From: Streptomyces sp. NBC_01460
Lineage (GTDB): Bacteria > Actinomycetota > Actinomycetes > Streptomycetales > Streptomycetaceae
DNA: 64,000 bases
NCBI RefSeq assembly: GCF_036227405.1
Contig: NZ_CP109473.1
Location: forward strand, 2,790,001 to 2,854,000
Reading direction: 5' to 3'
How positions within the stretch are numbered: position 1 is the stretch's first letter; each line of letters starts with the position of its first letter. Shown here piece after piece: positions 1-7,493 of this stretch. The translations under genes were made by a program, and so were the position numbers. Below the pieces are notes generated by a model. The model saw only the letters and a list, made by a program, of their open reading frames with translations, did no database searches and was not told the origin of the DNA.

Positions 1-75
1 GGACGCCGTGTCTCGGGTCGAAGTCGGGTCGGACGGATCGATACGTAGCCTCCATGGTCCCACGCCTGCGGGGCC

Positions 76-97
76 GGGACCGGTTTGGGCCGGTCCC
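76..97. terminator. Inverted repeat upstream of rpsT
   Basis: An 8-bp perfect inverted repeat (76-83 with 90-97) with a 6-nt loop. It may end transcription of the gene left of the window. Its right arm lies in the spacer of the proposed rpsT promoter and has no T-tract, so a terminator role is only inferred. Confidence 0.35.
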
Positions 98-114
98 AGG
101 GTGACTGCTACCGT
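85..114 (+). promoter_or_regulatory. Putative rpsT promoter
   Basis: A -35-like TTGGGC at 85-90 is followed by an 18-nt spacer and a -10-like TACCGT at 109-114, a good match to streptomycete housekeeping promoters. Transcription would begin near 121 and leave a leader of about 70 nt before the GTG at 191. Assigned by eye only. Confidence 0.5.
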
Positions 115-190
115 GGGCAGCTGTGCCTCGTGGCCCTCAGAAGCGGCGTGGCGCACATAGGAGATCCAACGAACCTGAAAAGGCTCTTTC

Positions 191-457
191 GTGGCGAACA
201 TCAAGTCCCAGATCAAGCGGAACAAGACGAACGAGAAGGCGCGCCTGCGCAACAAGGCCGTCAAGTCCTCGCTCAAGACCTCGATCCGCAAGGCCCGTGA
301 GGCTGCCGCTGCCGGTGACGTCGAGAAGGCCACTGTGGCCGTCCGTGACGCGTCGCGCCAGCTCGACAAGGCTGTCTCGAAGGGTGTCATCCACAAGAAC
401 GCCGCCGCCAACAAGAAGTCGGCGCTGGCGCTCAAGGTTGCCGCCCTCCAGGGCTGA
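191..457 (+). CDS. rpsT: 30S ribosomal protein S20
   Basis: Encodes 88 residues beginning [20 protein letters not shown], the unmistakable S20 N-terminus. S20 is a small basic helical protein that binds the 5' domain of 16S rRNA during 30S assembly. The length is normal for bacterial S20 and the protein is rich in Lys/Arg throughout. The start is GTG; only a weak purine-rich site (AAAAGG, eight bases upstream) precedes it, which suits a poorly initiated, autoregulated ribosomal protein (regulation inferred from family knowledge). It is monocistronic, with a strong hairpin about 120 bp downstream, and is convergent with holA. Confidence 0.98.
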   Translation: MANIKSQIKRNKTNEKARLRNKAVKSSLKTSIRKAREAAAAGDVEKATVAVRDASRQLDKAVSKGVIHKNAAANKKSALALKVAALQG

Positions 458-578
458 ACCACTGATGTGATCGCCGGTACGGACCCAGCGGGCCCTCTCT
501 CCCGCTCCTGACCGGCACCCCGCGCCGCACACCGAACCTGCGTTCGCCACGCGGGTGCGGCGCAACCAAGCGTGAACC

Positions 579-630
579 GAAGGCCCCGGCCACCGTTCTC
601 CCCAGGACGGCGGCCGGGGCCTTCGTTCGT
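579..630 (+). terminator. Terminator of rpsT (also faces holA)
   Basis: A 13-bp perfect G+C-rich stem (579-591 with 612-624) with a 20-nt loop, followed by TTCGTTCG. It lies between the convergent rpsT and holA genes and could act in both directions. Confidence 0.8.
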
Positions 631-695
631 GGGGACGACCGTGGGTGGGGCCCGCCTCTCGAGCACGTCGGCTGCCGCCCTGGTGTGGCGTGTCC

Positions 696-798
696 CAGTG
701 GCCGCCGGAGGGTGCCGCGCGGGGGGCGCTCTCAGCGGCCGCCGGAGCGTGCCGCGCGGGGGCGCGCTCTCAGCGGCCGCCGGAGCGGGCCGCGCGGG
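696..798. repeat. Three-copy ~38-bp tandem repeat containing the holA 3' end
   Basis: Units at about 696-732, 733-770 and 771-798 (last one partial) share the core GCGGCCGCCGGAGCG. The third unit is the actual last codons of holA, and the other two are copies lying just beyond its stop codon. The array looks like recent slippage or duplication. Confidence 0.75.
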
Positions 799-1759
799 CA
801 ACGGCGACCACGGCCTTCTCCAGGGCATACTCGGGGTCGTCCCCGCCGCCCTTGACGCCCGCGTCGGCCGCGGCGACCGCGATCAGCGCCGCCGACACTC
901 CGTCGGGTGTCCAGCCCCGCATCTGCTGACGGACCCGGTCGATCTTCCAGGGCGGCATGCCGAGCTCACGGGCCAGGTCCGCGGGGCGTCCGCCCCGGGC
1001 CGAGGAGAGCTTGCCGATCGCCCGGACACCCTGCGCGAGGGCGCTGGTGATCAGCACGGGGGCGACACCGGTGGACAGCGACCACCGCAGCGCCTCCAGC
1101 GCCTCCGCCGCACGCCCTTCGACGGCACGGTCGGCGACGGTGAAGGACGAGGCCTCCGCCCGGCCCGTGTAGTAGCGGGCGACGACGGCCTCGTCGATGG
1201 TGCCTTCGACATCCGCGACCAGCTGCGAGACGGCGCTCGCCAGCTCCCGCAGGTCACTGCCGATGGAGTCCACCAGGGCCTGGCACGCCTCGGGGGTCGC
1301 GGAGCGCCCGAGGGCCCGGAACTCCGACCGTACGAAGGACAGCCGCTCGGCCGGCTTGGTGGTCTTGGGGCACGCCACCTCACGCGCCCCGGCCTTCCGG
1401 ACCGCGTCCAGGAGACTCTTGCCCTTGGCTCCGCCCGCGTGCAGGAGCACGAGGGTGATCTCCTCGGCGGGGGCGCCCAGGTACGCCTTGACGTCCTTGA
1501 CGGTGTCGGCGGAGAGGTCGTGCGCGTTGCGCACGATCACCACCTTCCGCTCCGCGAAGAGCGAGGGACTGGTGAGCTCGGCGAGCGTACCGGGCTGCAA
1601 CTGGTCCGAGGTGAGGTCGCGGACGTCCGTGTCGGCGTCGGAGGCGCGTGCCGCGGCCACCACATGCTGCACGGCACGGTCCAGGAGCAGGTCTTCCTGG
1701 CCCACGGCGAGCGTGACGGGGGCGAGCGGATCGTCGGTGGAACTGCGTCTGGTGGCCAT
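770..1759 (-). CDS. holA: DNA polymerase III subunit delta
   Basis: Encodes 329 residues from the ATG at 1759 (MATRRSSTDDPLAPVTLAVG). Delta is the clamp-loader subunit that binds and opens the beta sliding clamp. Family signatures visible are the N-terminal GQEDLLLDRAV segment, the VVIVRNAHDLS strand, the VLLHAGGAKGKSLLDA segment and the LRELASAVSQLVADVEG helix before the C-terminal collar domain. The open frame extends about 310 codons further upstream, but that part runs antisense through other genes and is not coding. The 3' end, including the stop, lies in a tandem repeat. It stands alone, facing rpsT. Confidence 0.95.
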   Translation of the reverse strand: MATRRSSTDDPLAPVTLAVGQEDLLLDRAVQHVVAAARASDADTDVRDLTSDQLQPGTLAELTSPSLFAERKVVIVRNAHDLSADTVKDVKAYLGAPAEEITLVLLHAGGAKGKSLLDAVRKAGAREVACPKTTKPAERLSFVRSEFRALGRSATPEACQALVDSIGSDLRELASAVSQLVADVEGTIDEAVVARYYTGRAEASSFTVADRAVEGRAAEALEALRWSLSTGVAPVLITSALAQGVRAIGKLSSARGGRPADLARELGMPPWKIDRVRQQMRGWTPDGVSAALIAVAAADAGVKGGGDDPEYALEKAVVAVARAARSGGR

Positions 1760-1868
1760 CGCGGTCCAGCATCCCACGGCCCTGTGACACCGCCGCGGGG
1801 CAGGCGCCCGGAGTACCTCCCGGGCCTCGGCGTACCTCCCGGGCCCCGGCGTACCGGAGAATGAACGG

Positions 1869-2114
1869 GTGAGCGACGTGAGACATGTACTGGTGCTGCC
1901 CGACCGGGACACGGCCGAGGAGGTCGCGGGGGAACTGCACGACCGGTTCCGGGTCACCGAGGAGCCGCAGCTGGTCCGGGACGCCCTGGCCGGCGAGGAC
2001 GACGCCGAGGACGCCCAGTGGCTGGTGGTCGTGGAGGACCCGGCGGCCCGGCTGGACTCCGCGGCGCTCGACGCGCTCGCCGCGGAGTACGAGGGATGGC
2101 TCGAGGTCCCGTAG
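1869..2114 (+). CDS. Conserved small acidic protein, function unknown
   Basis: Encodes 81 residues starting at GTG 1869 (MSDVRHVLVLPDRDTAEEVA). The protein is strongly acidic (many Asp/Glu), has no membrane segment or cysteine, and looks like a compact alpha/beta fold (strands VLVLP and WLVVVED). Codon usage is strongly streptomycete, supporting real coding despite the short length. It is divergent from holA, with 109 bp between starts, and convergent with the YceI-like gene. I recognise it only as a conserved hypothetical of the genus and cannot assign a function. Confidence 0.8.
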   Translation: MSDVRHVLVLPDRDTAEEVAGELHDRFRVTEEPQLVRDALAGEDDAEDAQWLVVVEDPAARLDSAALDALAAEYEGWLEVP

Positions 2115-2172
2115 ACGACTCGAGGTCCCGTAGGGCGAGGCCCGTGGAGCCACGGCCGCACTCGGGTGCGCG

Positions 2173-3063
2173 TCAGCCCTTGGGGACGATCTGGATGTCC
2201 ATCTCGATCTTGATGCTCGGTCCGACCACGGCGATGCCGCGGGCCAGCATCGTCTGCCAGGTGAGCGTGAAGTCCTCGCGGTGCAGCTCGGTGGTCGCCC
2301 GGCAGGCGGCCCGGGTCTCGCCCTCCAGGCCGTTGCCCAGACCGAGGTACTGGGTGTCCAGCGTGATGGTGCGGCTCACCCCGTGCAGGGTGAGCGCTCC
2401 GGTGACACCCCAGCGTGTGCCACCGCGGTGGACGAAGCGCTCGCTGTAGAACTCGAGGGCCGGAAAGCGCTCGACGTCGAGGAAGTCGCCGGACCGCAGA
2501 TGGTCGTCGCGCATCCGGACGTTCGTGTCGATCGACGAGGCGTCGATGACGACGTGCATGGCGGAGTCCTCCATGCGGTCCGCGATCCGCACGGCGCCGG
2601 CGAAGGTGTTGAACCTGCCGTGGATCCGGGCCATCCCGATATGACGCGCGGTGAAGCCGATCTGGGTGTGGGTCGGCTCGATCTCCCATTCACCCGGGTC
2701 GGGGAGTTGCGGCGGCCGGGCCACCTGGAGGGAGACGTCGCCGAGGTTCGCGTGATCCCCCTCGGCCACGGTGACCGGACCGTGGAAGGGGGTGAAGCCC
2801 TCAGCCGTGACACCCAGGCGGTAGTCGCCCGCCGGGACCGTGGCGACCAGGTTCCCGAAGGGGTCCGTCTCGCCGCCGACCACTCTTCTGCCCGCACTGT
2901 CGGTGACGACGAAATCGGCCTGGCGTACGGGCTCGGTCACCGGGTCCAGCACCCGGCAGCTCAGCATTCCGGCGTTGGGCGGCAGGGAGGGGCCTGATGC
3001 GGCGCCACTCTGCGCGGTGCCGGACTTCGTTCTGCTGCCTCTGCCTCGCCGACGGCCGAACAT
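2173..3063 (-). CDS. YceI-family protein with N-terminal carboxypeptidase-regulatory-like domain
   Basis: Encodes 296 residues. Residues ~30-115 (SCRVLDPVTEPVRQADFVV to VTVAEGDHANLGDVSL) resemble a CarboxypepD_reg-like beta-sandwich. From ~125 to the end is a YceI lipocalin-like domain (WEIEPTHTQIGFTARHIGMA, FNTFAGAVRIADR, GDFLDVERFPALEFYSERF, GALTLHGVSRTITLD). YceI proteins bind polyisoprenoid or other lipid chains in a beta-barrel. The N-terminus is basic (MFGRRRGRGSRTKS) and lacks a signal peptide, so the protein is probably cytoplasmic; the ligand is unknown. A 14-bp perfect palindrome lies 77 bp upstream of the start. Confidence 0.88.
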   Translation of the reverse strand: MFGRRRGRGSRTKSGTAQSGAASGPSLPPNAGMLSCRVLDPVTEPVRQADFVVTDSAGRRVVGGETDPFGNLVATVPAGDYRLGVTAEGFTPFHGPVTVAEGDHANLGDVSLQVARPPQLPDPGEWEIEPTHTQIGFTARHIGMARIHGRFNTFAGAVRIADRMEDSAMHVVIDASSIDTNVRMRDDHLRSGDFLDVERFPALEFYSERFVHRGGTRWGVTGALTLHGVSRTITLDTQYLGLGNGLEGETRAACRATTELHREDFTLTWQTMLARGIAVVGPSIKIEMDIQIVPKG

Positions 3064-3139
3064 GTGCGTACTCCCCAGGGGCGGTTCTCACCTCGGGCCC
3101 TGACAGCCGGACGTCGTTGTCGGAACAGCGGCCCGCCGA

Positions 3140-3153
3140 CGAATACGTATTCG
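3140..3153. promoter_or_regulatory. 14-bp palindrome, possible operator upstream of the YceI gene
   Basis: CGAATACGTATTCG is a perfect palindrome 77 bp upstream of the YceI-like start, in a locally A+T-rich patch, as expected for a dimeric repressor (MarR/TetR type). No regulator gene is adjacent, so its role is inferred only from symmetry and position. Confidence 0.4.
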
Positions 3154-3329
3154 ATCATCGTTGCTACGTTCGAGGCAAGCGCCGCAGCTCAGAGGGGGTT
3201 GTGCCGAGCTGTGACGAGCTGTGCCCACCTGTGTGCCGCTGTACAGAGGTATGACCGTAGGCCCGTATTGCCCTGGTTGTCGATGTCCGTGGTGTTGATG
3301 TCCGCGCGTGGCACAGATCTGTCAGGCAG

Positions 3330-4145
3330 TCAGAGCGGTCGCCTGGAGGGCCGTTGACCAAGAGTGATCCCGAAGTGATCGCGGTAGGCGGCGAGCACCT
3401 CCGCGTCGCCGCCCAGCTCCTCCTCGTGCCGTTCGCCTCGCACGGTGGTGATCAGCGTGTGGTCCCGCAGTGTCACCCGACCGTCCTCGGTACGCCGGGA
3501 GCAGATGAGGGACCGGGTGAAGTGGGAGTCCGGTGAGGTGCGGTGGTACCACGACCCTGCCCGGAAGTCCGCCAGTACGCGTGGTCGCAGATCCAGGCGG
3601 AACTGTCTGGAACCGTCGCGGAGCAGGTCGAGGTCTCCCTGCGGCGCCTCCCGGAAGCGGAACCTGCCGCAGGGGTCGTCCTGTTCGGTGCGGACGTCCA
3701 ACTGGATTGGGTACAGCGCGTGATCGCCGAACCCGACATCGGCGAGCCACGGTCCCGTGCCGTCGTCGGTCTCCACGCGCAGTGCGACGTGGTCGTACGG
3801 GATGCCGAGGCGCCCGCCGTCGCCGAAGACCCGCGCCTGGAGCGGAGTGACGCGGAATCCGAGACAGCGCAGGAGCGCGGCGAAGGCGCCGTTGAGCTCG
3901 TAGCAGAAGCCTCCGCGGCAGTCCGTGACGATCTTGTCGACGAGTCTCTCCTCCTCCAGGACGATGTCCTGGCCGAGGTGGATCGAGAGGTTCTCGAAGG
4001 GAACGGTCGTCAGGTGGCGGACCTGCAGCTCTCGCAGGGCCTCGGCGTCGGGACGGACGGGGCGGGCGGCACCGATGCGTTCCAGGTAGGCGCCCACCCG
4101 GGCAGGGGCGAGCGGGTGGGCCGGCTGCGGAAGATCCTCGTTCAT
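3330..4145 (-). CDS. nat: Arylamine N-acetyltransferase
   Basis: Encodes 271 residues from ATG 4145 (MNEDLPQPAHPLAPARVGAY). Arylamine N-acetyltransferases move acetyl from acetyl-CoA to arylamines or hydrazines through a Cys-His-Asp triad. All three motifs are present: Cys in DCRGGFCYELNGAF, His in GIPYDHVALRVE and Asp in WLADVGFGDHALYP. The family hallmark TVPFENLSIHLG is near residue 45, and the length is typical. An upstream in-frame start at 4181 would add 12 residues with no family similarity. The physiological substrate is unknown; relatives also act in ansamycin chain release, but no such cluster is here. Confidence 0.95.
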   Translation of the reverse strand: MNEDLPQPAHPLAPARVGAYLERIGAARPVRPDAEALRELQVRHLTTVPFENLSIHLGQDIVLEEERLVDKIVTDCRGGFCYELNGAFAALLRCLGFRVTPLQARVFGDGGRLGIPYDHVALRVETDDGTGPWLADVGFGDHALYPIQLDVRTEQDDPCGRFRFREAPQGDLDLLRDGSRQFRLDLRPRVLADFRAGSWYHRTSPDSHFTRSLICSRRTEDGRVTLRDHTLITTVRGERHEEELGGDAEVLAAYRDHFGITLGQRPSRRPL

Positions 4146-4245
4146 GCGGGAAGTCTGTCGCGGTACGCCGGGCGGCGCCATGAGCCCCTGGGCCTAGGAC
4201 CGGCGACGGATGTGGTGGCCTGTGCTGCTGGCTAGCGTGTGGGCC

Positions 4246-4701
4246 ATGACGGAGCGAGAGCCGGCACGCGACCCGGAACAGCGCAAGCAGGACGTACTCG
4301 ATCGCCTGGAGAAGGACGAGGACCTCTGGGTGGCGACGGCCTCGACCGACGGTGTGCCGTGCCTGGTGCCGTTGTCCTTCGTGTGGGACCGGAACACGCT
4401 GCTGCTGGCCACCCGGCGCACCAACCCGACGGCGGTCAACGTGACTCCTGCCGGACAGGTCCGGATCACGCTGGGGCACACCCGTGATGTGGTGCTGATC
4501 GAGGGAACGGCCGAGGTCGTGGAGGGGACGGATCTCCCCGACGATTCGGGCGACGCGTTCGCCGGGAAGCTCAACTGGGACGTGCGCGAGCATCCCGCGT
4601 GGGTGTATCTGCGGGTCACTCCCTACACCGTCAAGGCGTGGCGCGAGACGAACGAACTGGCAGGGCGCGACCTGATGCTCGACGGCACCTGGCTCGTCTG
4701 A
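4246..4701 (+). CDS. Pyridoxamine 5'-phosphate oxidase-fold (FMN/F420-binding) protein
   Basis: Encodes 151 residues from ATG 4246. The split-barrel fold is visible from residue ~22 (LWVATASTDGVPCLVPLSFV, LLLATRRTNPTAVNV, QVRITLGHTRDVVLIEGTAE) to the C-terminal YLRVTPYTVKAW. Such proteins bind FMN, F420 or heme; actinobacterial members are often F420-dependent reductases or biliverdin/heme-related, and the sequence does not settle which. TAGCGT lies 8 bp before the ATG and could be a -10 of a leaderless transcript. Start preceded by the nat gene in divergent orientation. The stop codon lies at the start of a 36-bp tandem repeat. Confidence 0.85.
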   Translation: MTEREPARDPEQRKQDVLDRLEKDEDLWVATASTDGVPCLVPLSFVWDRNTLLLATRRTNPTAVNVTPAGQVRITLGHTRDVVLIEGTAEVVEGTDLPDDSGDAFAGKLNWDVREHPAWVYLRVTPYTVKAWRETNELAGRDLMLDGTWLV

Positions 4702-4805
4702 CACCGGGCGTCGGCCTGACGGGTGGCGTCGAACTGGCGCCGGGCGTAGTCCCGACGGGTGGCGTCGATCTGACACCGGGCGTCGGCCTTTCAGCCGGCG
4801 CCGTC
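4698..4805. repeat. Three tandem 36-bp repeats
   Basis: Units start at 4698, 4734 and 4770, each beginning CTGACACC/CTGGCGCC and containing CCGGGCGT; the third unit diverges in its second half. The first unit contains the stop codon of the PNPOx-fold gene. The rest of the 4702-4907 spacer is low-complexity G+C-rich DNA with no convincing gene. Confidence 0.7.
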
Positions 4806-4907
4806 CCGACAGCGTGTACGGGCTCGGGCCCGGGAGCGAGGGCCGGGGCGGCAGCGGGGGCGGGAGCGGGCCCGCCGACGGGTCGGGGCGCCGGCCGTAC
4901 TTCGTGT

Positions 4908-7493
4908 TCATGAGCGGCCTTCCGCACGCAGGTCCGCACCGGCGCCCGACACCGCGATCGCACCGTGGACGTCCGTGCGCAGTACCTTCGCCCCAGCCGC
5001 TTCGAGCGCTTCGAGCGTACGGGCCGCCGGATGACCGTACGGATTGTCCGCACCGCAGCTGATCAGCGCGAGCCTCGGGCGGGCGCTGTGCAGGAGCGCG
5101 GTGTCCTGGTGGGCGGAGCCGTGGTGCGCGACCTTGAGGACGTCCACCCGGGGCAGTGCGGGATGACTGCGCAACACCCCTTGCTGCGCAGGTGGTTCGA
5201 GATCCCCCAGGAGGAGCAGGGTCAGCCCGCCGGACCGGACGAGGAGGGTGACGCTGGAATCGTTCGGCTCCTCGGTCACGTAGGCGGGCGCGGCCCCCGG
5301 CGCGCCGGGGGCGGGCCACAGCACCTGCCAGTCGAGCGGGCCCGTACGGCGTCGCTCGCCCGGCACGGCCCGGACCATCGGGACGCGTGCCTCGGCGGCT
5401 GTTCTCCGCACGAACGCCGCCTGCTCCGGCGGTCGGTCGAGGCTCGTCGTCTGGACGGCACCGACCTCGCGGCCGCGCAGCACGCCCGGCAGCCCGCGTA
5501 CGTGGTCGGCATGGAAGTGGGTCAGCAGCAGAAGGGGCACACGGGTGATGCCCAGATCCCGCAGACACCGGTCCACGAGGCGGGGTTCGGGACCGGTGTC
5601 CACGACCACGCCCGTGCCGTCCCCCGCGGCGAGCACCATGGCGTCTCCCTGTCCGACGTCGCACAGGGCGAACGCCCATCCGGGCGGCGGCCACCCCGTC
5701 ATGAACCGGGTGAGTGGCACCGGTCTCAGCACGGCGAGCACCAGCAGGAGCGCGGCTGCGGAGCACACCCAGGGGTGACGGGCGAGGCGCCGGGCAGACA
5801 GCACCAGCAGGGCCGTGAGCACGGCCAGGAGAGCCGCGCCATGCCATCCGCCCGGCCAGTCGGCCTCCGCCCCGGGGAGAGCGGCCCCCGTGCGGGCCAC
5901 GGACGCGATCCAGCCGACGGGCCAGCCCGCCGCCTCGGCCAGCAGTTCGGCCACCGCCATGGACACCGGGGCCACGGCGAGTGCGGCGAACCCCAGCACC
6001 GTCGCGGGCGCCACAGCGAACTCGGCGAGCAGATTGCACGGGATGGCCACCAGGCTCACCCTCGATGCGAGAACCACGACCACAGGCGCGCAGACCGCCT
6101 GAGCGGCCCCGGCGGCGGCAAGCATCTCGGCGAGCCTCTCCGGTACCCCGTGCCGCTGAAGAGCACCGCTCCACCTGGGGGCCAGGACGAGAAGCGCCCC
6201 GGTGGCGAGCACGGACAGCAGGAACCCATAACTGCGGGCCAGCCACGGGTCGTACAGCACCAGCAGCAGAACGGCCGCGGCCAGAGCGGGAATCAGCGAT
6301 CTGCGCCGGCCCGTCCCGATGGCGAGCAGGGTGATCAGGCCGCAGGCAGCCGCGCGCAGGACGCTCGGCTCGGGGCGGCAGACGATCACGAAGGCGAGGG
6401 CGATCCCGCCGCCGGTCAGGGCGGTCATCCGGAGGGAGATGCCCAGCCTGGGTGCCAGACCGCGGCGTTCGCTGCGGGATGCCGAGCCCGGTGGACCGAT
6501 GAGGAGGAACAACAGGATGGAGAGGTTCGCACCGGAAACGGCGAGCAAATGGGTGAGGTCGGTGGCCTTGAAGGCATCGTGCAGGTCGGGCGGGACCCGT
6601 GAGGTGTCGCCGACGACCAGCCCCGGCAGAAGCGCGCGTGCGTCGGCGGCGAGCCCGTCCGTCGCCTTCCGGAGGCCCGACCGCAGTTGTCCGGCGGTGC
6701 GTTGAGGGAGAGTGGGCTCCGAGACGACCCGGGGCGGGTCGTCCGCGGCGGTACTGAGCACGGCGGCGATCCGCTCCCCCGCGTGACGAGGTGGCGCGAG
6801 CCGGCCGCTGACCCGGAGGCCGGTCGACGGCAGGAGGCGCTGCCACCGCCCTGCCGCCTCCCCGGGGGCGACCATGACGAGGACAGGGGTGCGGAGCCGG
6901 GTGACCGTGCCGTCGGGTGCGGTCAGCCGGACGACCTCGGCATCCAGAAGCAGGGACACGGGTGTGCTGTGGTCGCCCCGTACCCGAGGCCTGGTCTGCC
7001 GGGGATCGGACGTGACGGTCACCTCCGCATCGACGCGCGCGTACGCCTCGGCCAGCCCGGGGACGGGACCGGTACGGGCGTCCGCGCCATGGAGCCCGGC
7101 CGCCGTCGCCGCTGCCGCCGCGCAGAGCAGCGCCCCGGCAGCGACCGTGGTGCGGGCTCCCGCACGCCCGGCAGTCCTGACGCGCCCGACGCGCCCCGGT
7201 GCTCCGGCAGATGGCCCCGCCCGCCCTGTCGGCACCGGGCCCGCCGGCCCCGCCCCGGCGTGGGGCGCTGCTCGCACCACGAGCCTCGGCACGGCGATGA
7301 GGACCAGGCTGCCGCATGCGCAGAGAACCGCCCCGGCCGCCACCCACTCGACCGGCGCGTCCAGGGCCAGTGCGGCCGCCGCCCAGGCCGCCAGGGCAGG
7401 GGGAACCAGCCGCAGATCGGCCGGAGCTTCCTGGCGAGGGTCGGCCGCGCCCAGGCGCCGCCCCGAATCCGCGTGCACGTCAGGGGTGTTCAC
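4908..7493 (-). CDS. comEC: ComEC/Rec2-family DNA-uptake channel protein
   Basis: Encodes 861 residues starting at GTG 7493. The order is that of ComEC: N-terminal membrane helices, an OB-like soluble part, the multi-helix 'Competence' domain (THLLAVSGANLSILLFLLIG onward, including FVIVCRPEPSVLRAA) and a C-terminal metallo-beta-lactamase domain carrying LLLTHFHADHVRGLPG (HxHxDH) and KVAHHGSAHQD. In competent bacteria ComEC passes single-stranded DNA across the membrane. It overlaps the upstream comEA by GTGA, so the two are translationally coupled. No type IV pilus genes are near and Streptomyces are not known to be naturally competent, so the role is open. Confidence 0.95.
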   Translation of the reverse strand: MNTPDVHADSGRRLGAADPRQEAPADLRLVPPALAAWAAAALALDAPVEWVAAGAVLCACGSLVLIAVPRLVVRAAPHAGAGPAGPVPTGRAGPSAGAPGRVGRVRTAGRAGARTTVAAGALLCAAAAATAAGLHGADARTGPVPGLAEAYARVDAEVTVTSDPRQTRPRVRGDHSTPVSLLLDAEVVRLTAPDGTVTRLRTPVLVMVAPGEAAGRWQRLLPSTGLRVSGRLAPPRHAGERIAAVLSTAADDPPRVVSEPTLPQRTAGQLRSGLRKATDGLAADARALLPGLVVGDTSRVPPDLHDAFKATDLTHLLAVSGANLSILLFLLIGPPGSASRSERRGLAPRLGISLRMTALTGGGIALAFVIVCRPEPSVLRAAACGLITLLAIGTGRRRSLIPALAAAVLLLVLYDPWLARSYGFLLSVLATGALLVLAPRWSGALQRHGVPERLAEMLAAAGAAQAVCAPVVVVLASRVSLVAIPCNLLAEFAVAPATVLGFAALAVAPVSMAVAELLAEAAGWPVGWIASVARTGAALPGAEADWPGGWHGAALLAVLTALLVLSARRLARHPWVCSAAALLLVLAVLRPVPLTRFMTGWPPPGWAFALCDVGQGDAMVLAAGDGTGVVVDTGPEPRLVDRCLRDLGITRVPLLLLTHFHADHVRGLPGVLRGREVGAVQTTSLDRPPEQAAFVRRTAAEARVPMVRAVPGERRRTGPLDWQVLWPAPGAPGAAPAYVTEEPNDSSVTLLVRSGGLTLLLLGDLEPPAQQGVLRSHPALPRVDVLKVAHHGSAHQDTALLHSARPRLALISCGADNPYGHPAARTLEALEAAGAKVLRTDVHGAIAVSGAGADLRAEGRS

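Noticed and set aside
770..2689. 639-codon holA frame
   Set aside because: Upstream ~310 codons run antisense to or through other genes; the conserved protein begins at ATG 1759.
3322..7347. 1341-codon minus-strand ORF across nat and comEC
   Set aside because: Another frame of real genes on the same strand; Arg/Pro-rich with no similarity. nat and comEC carry clear motifs.
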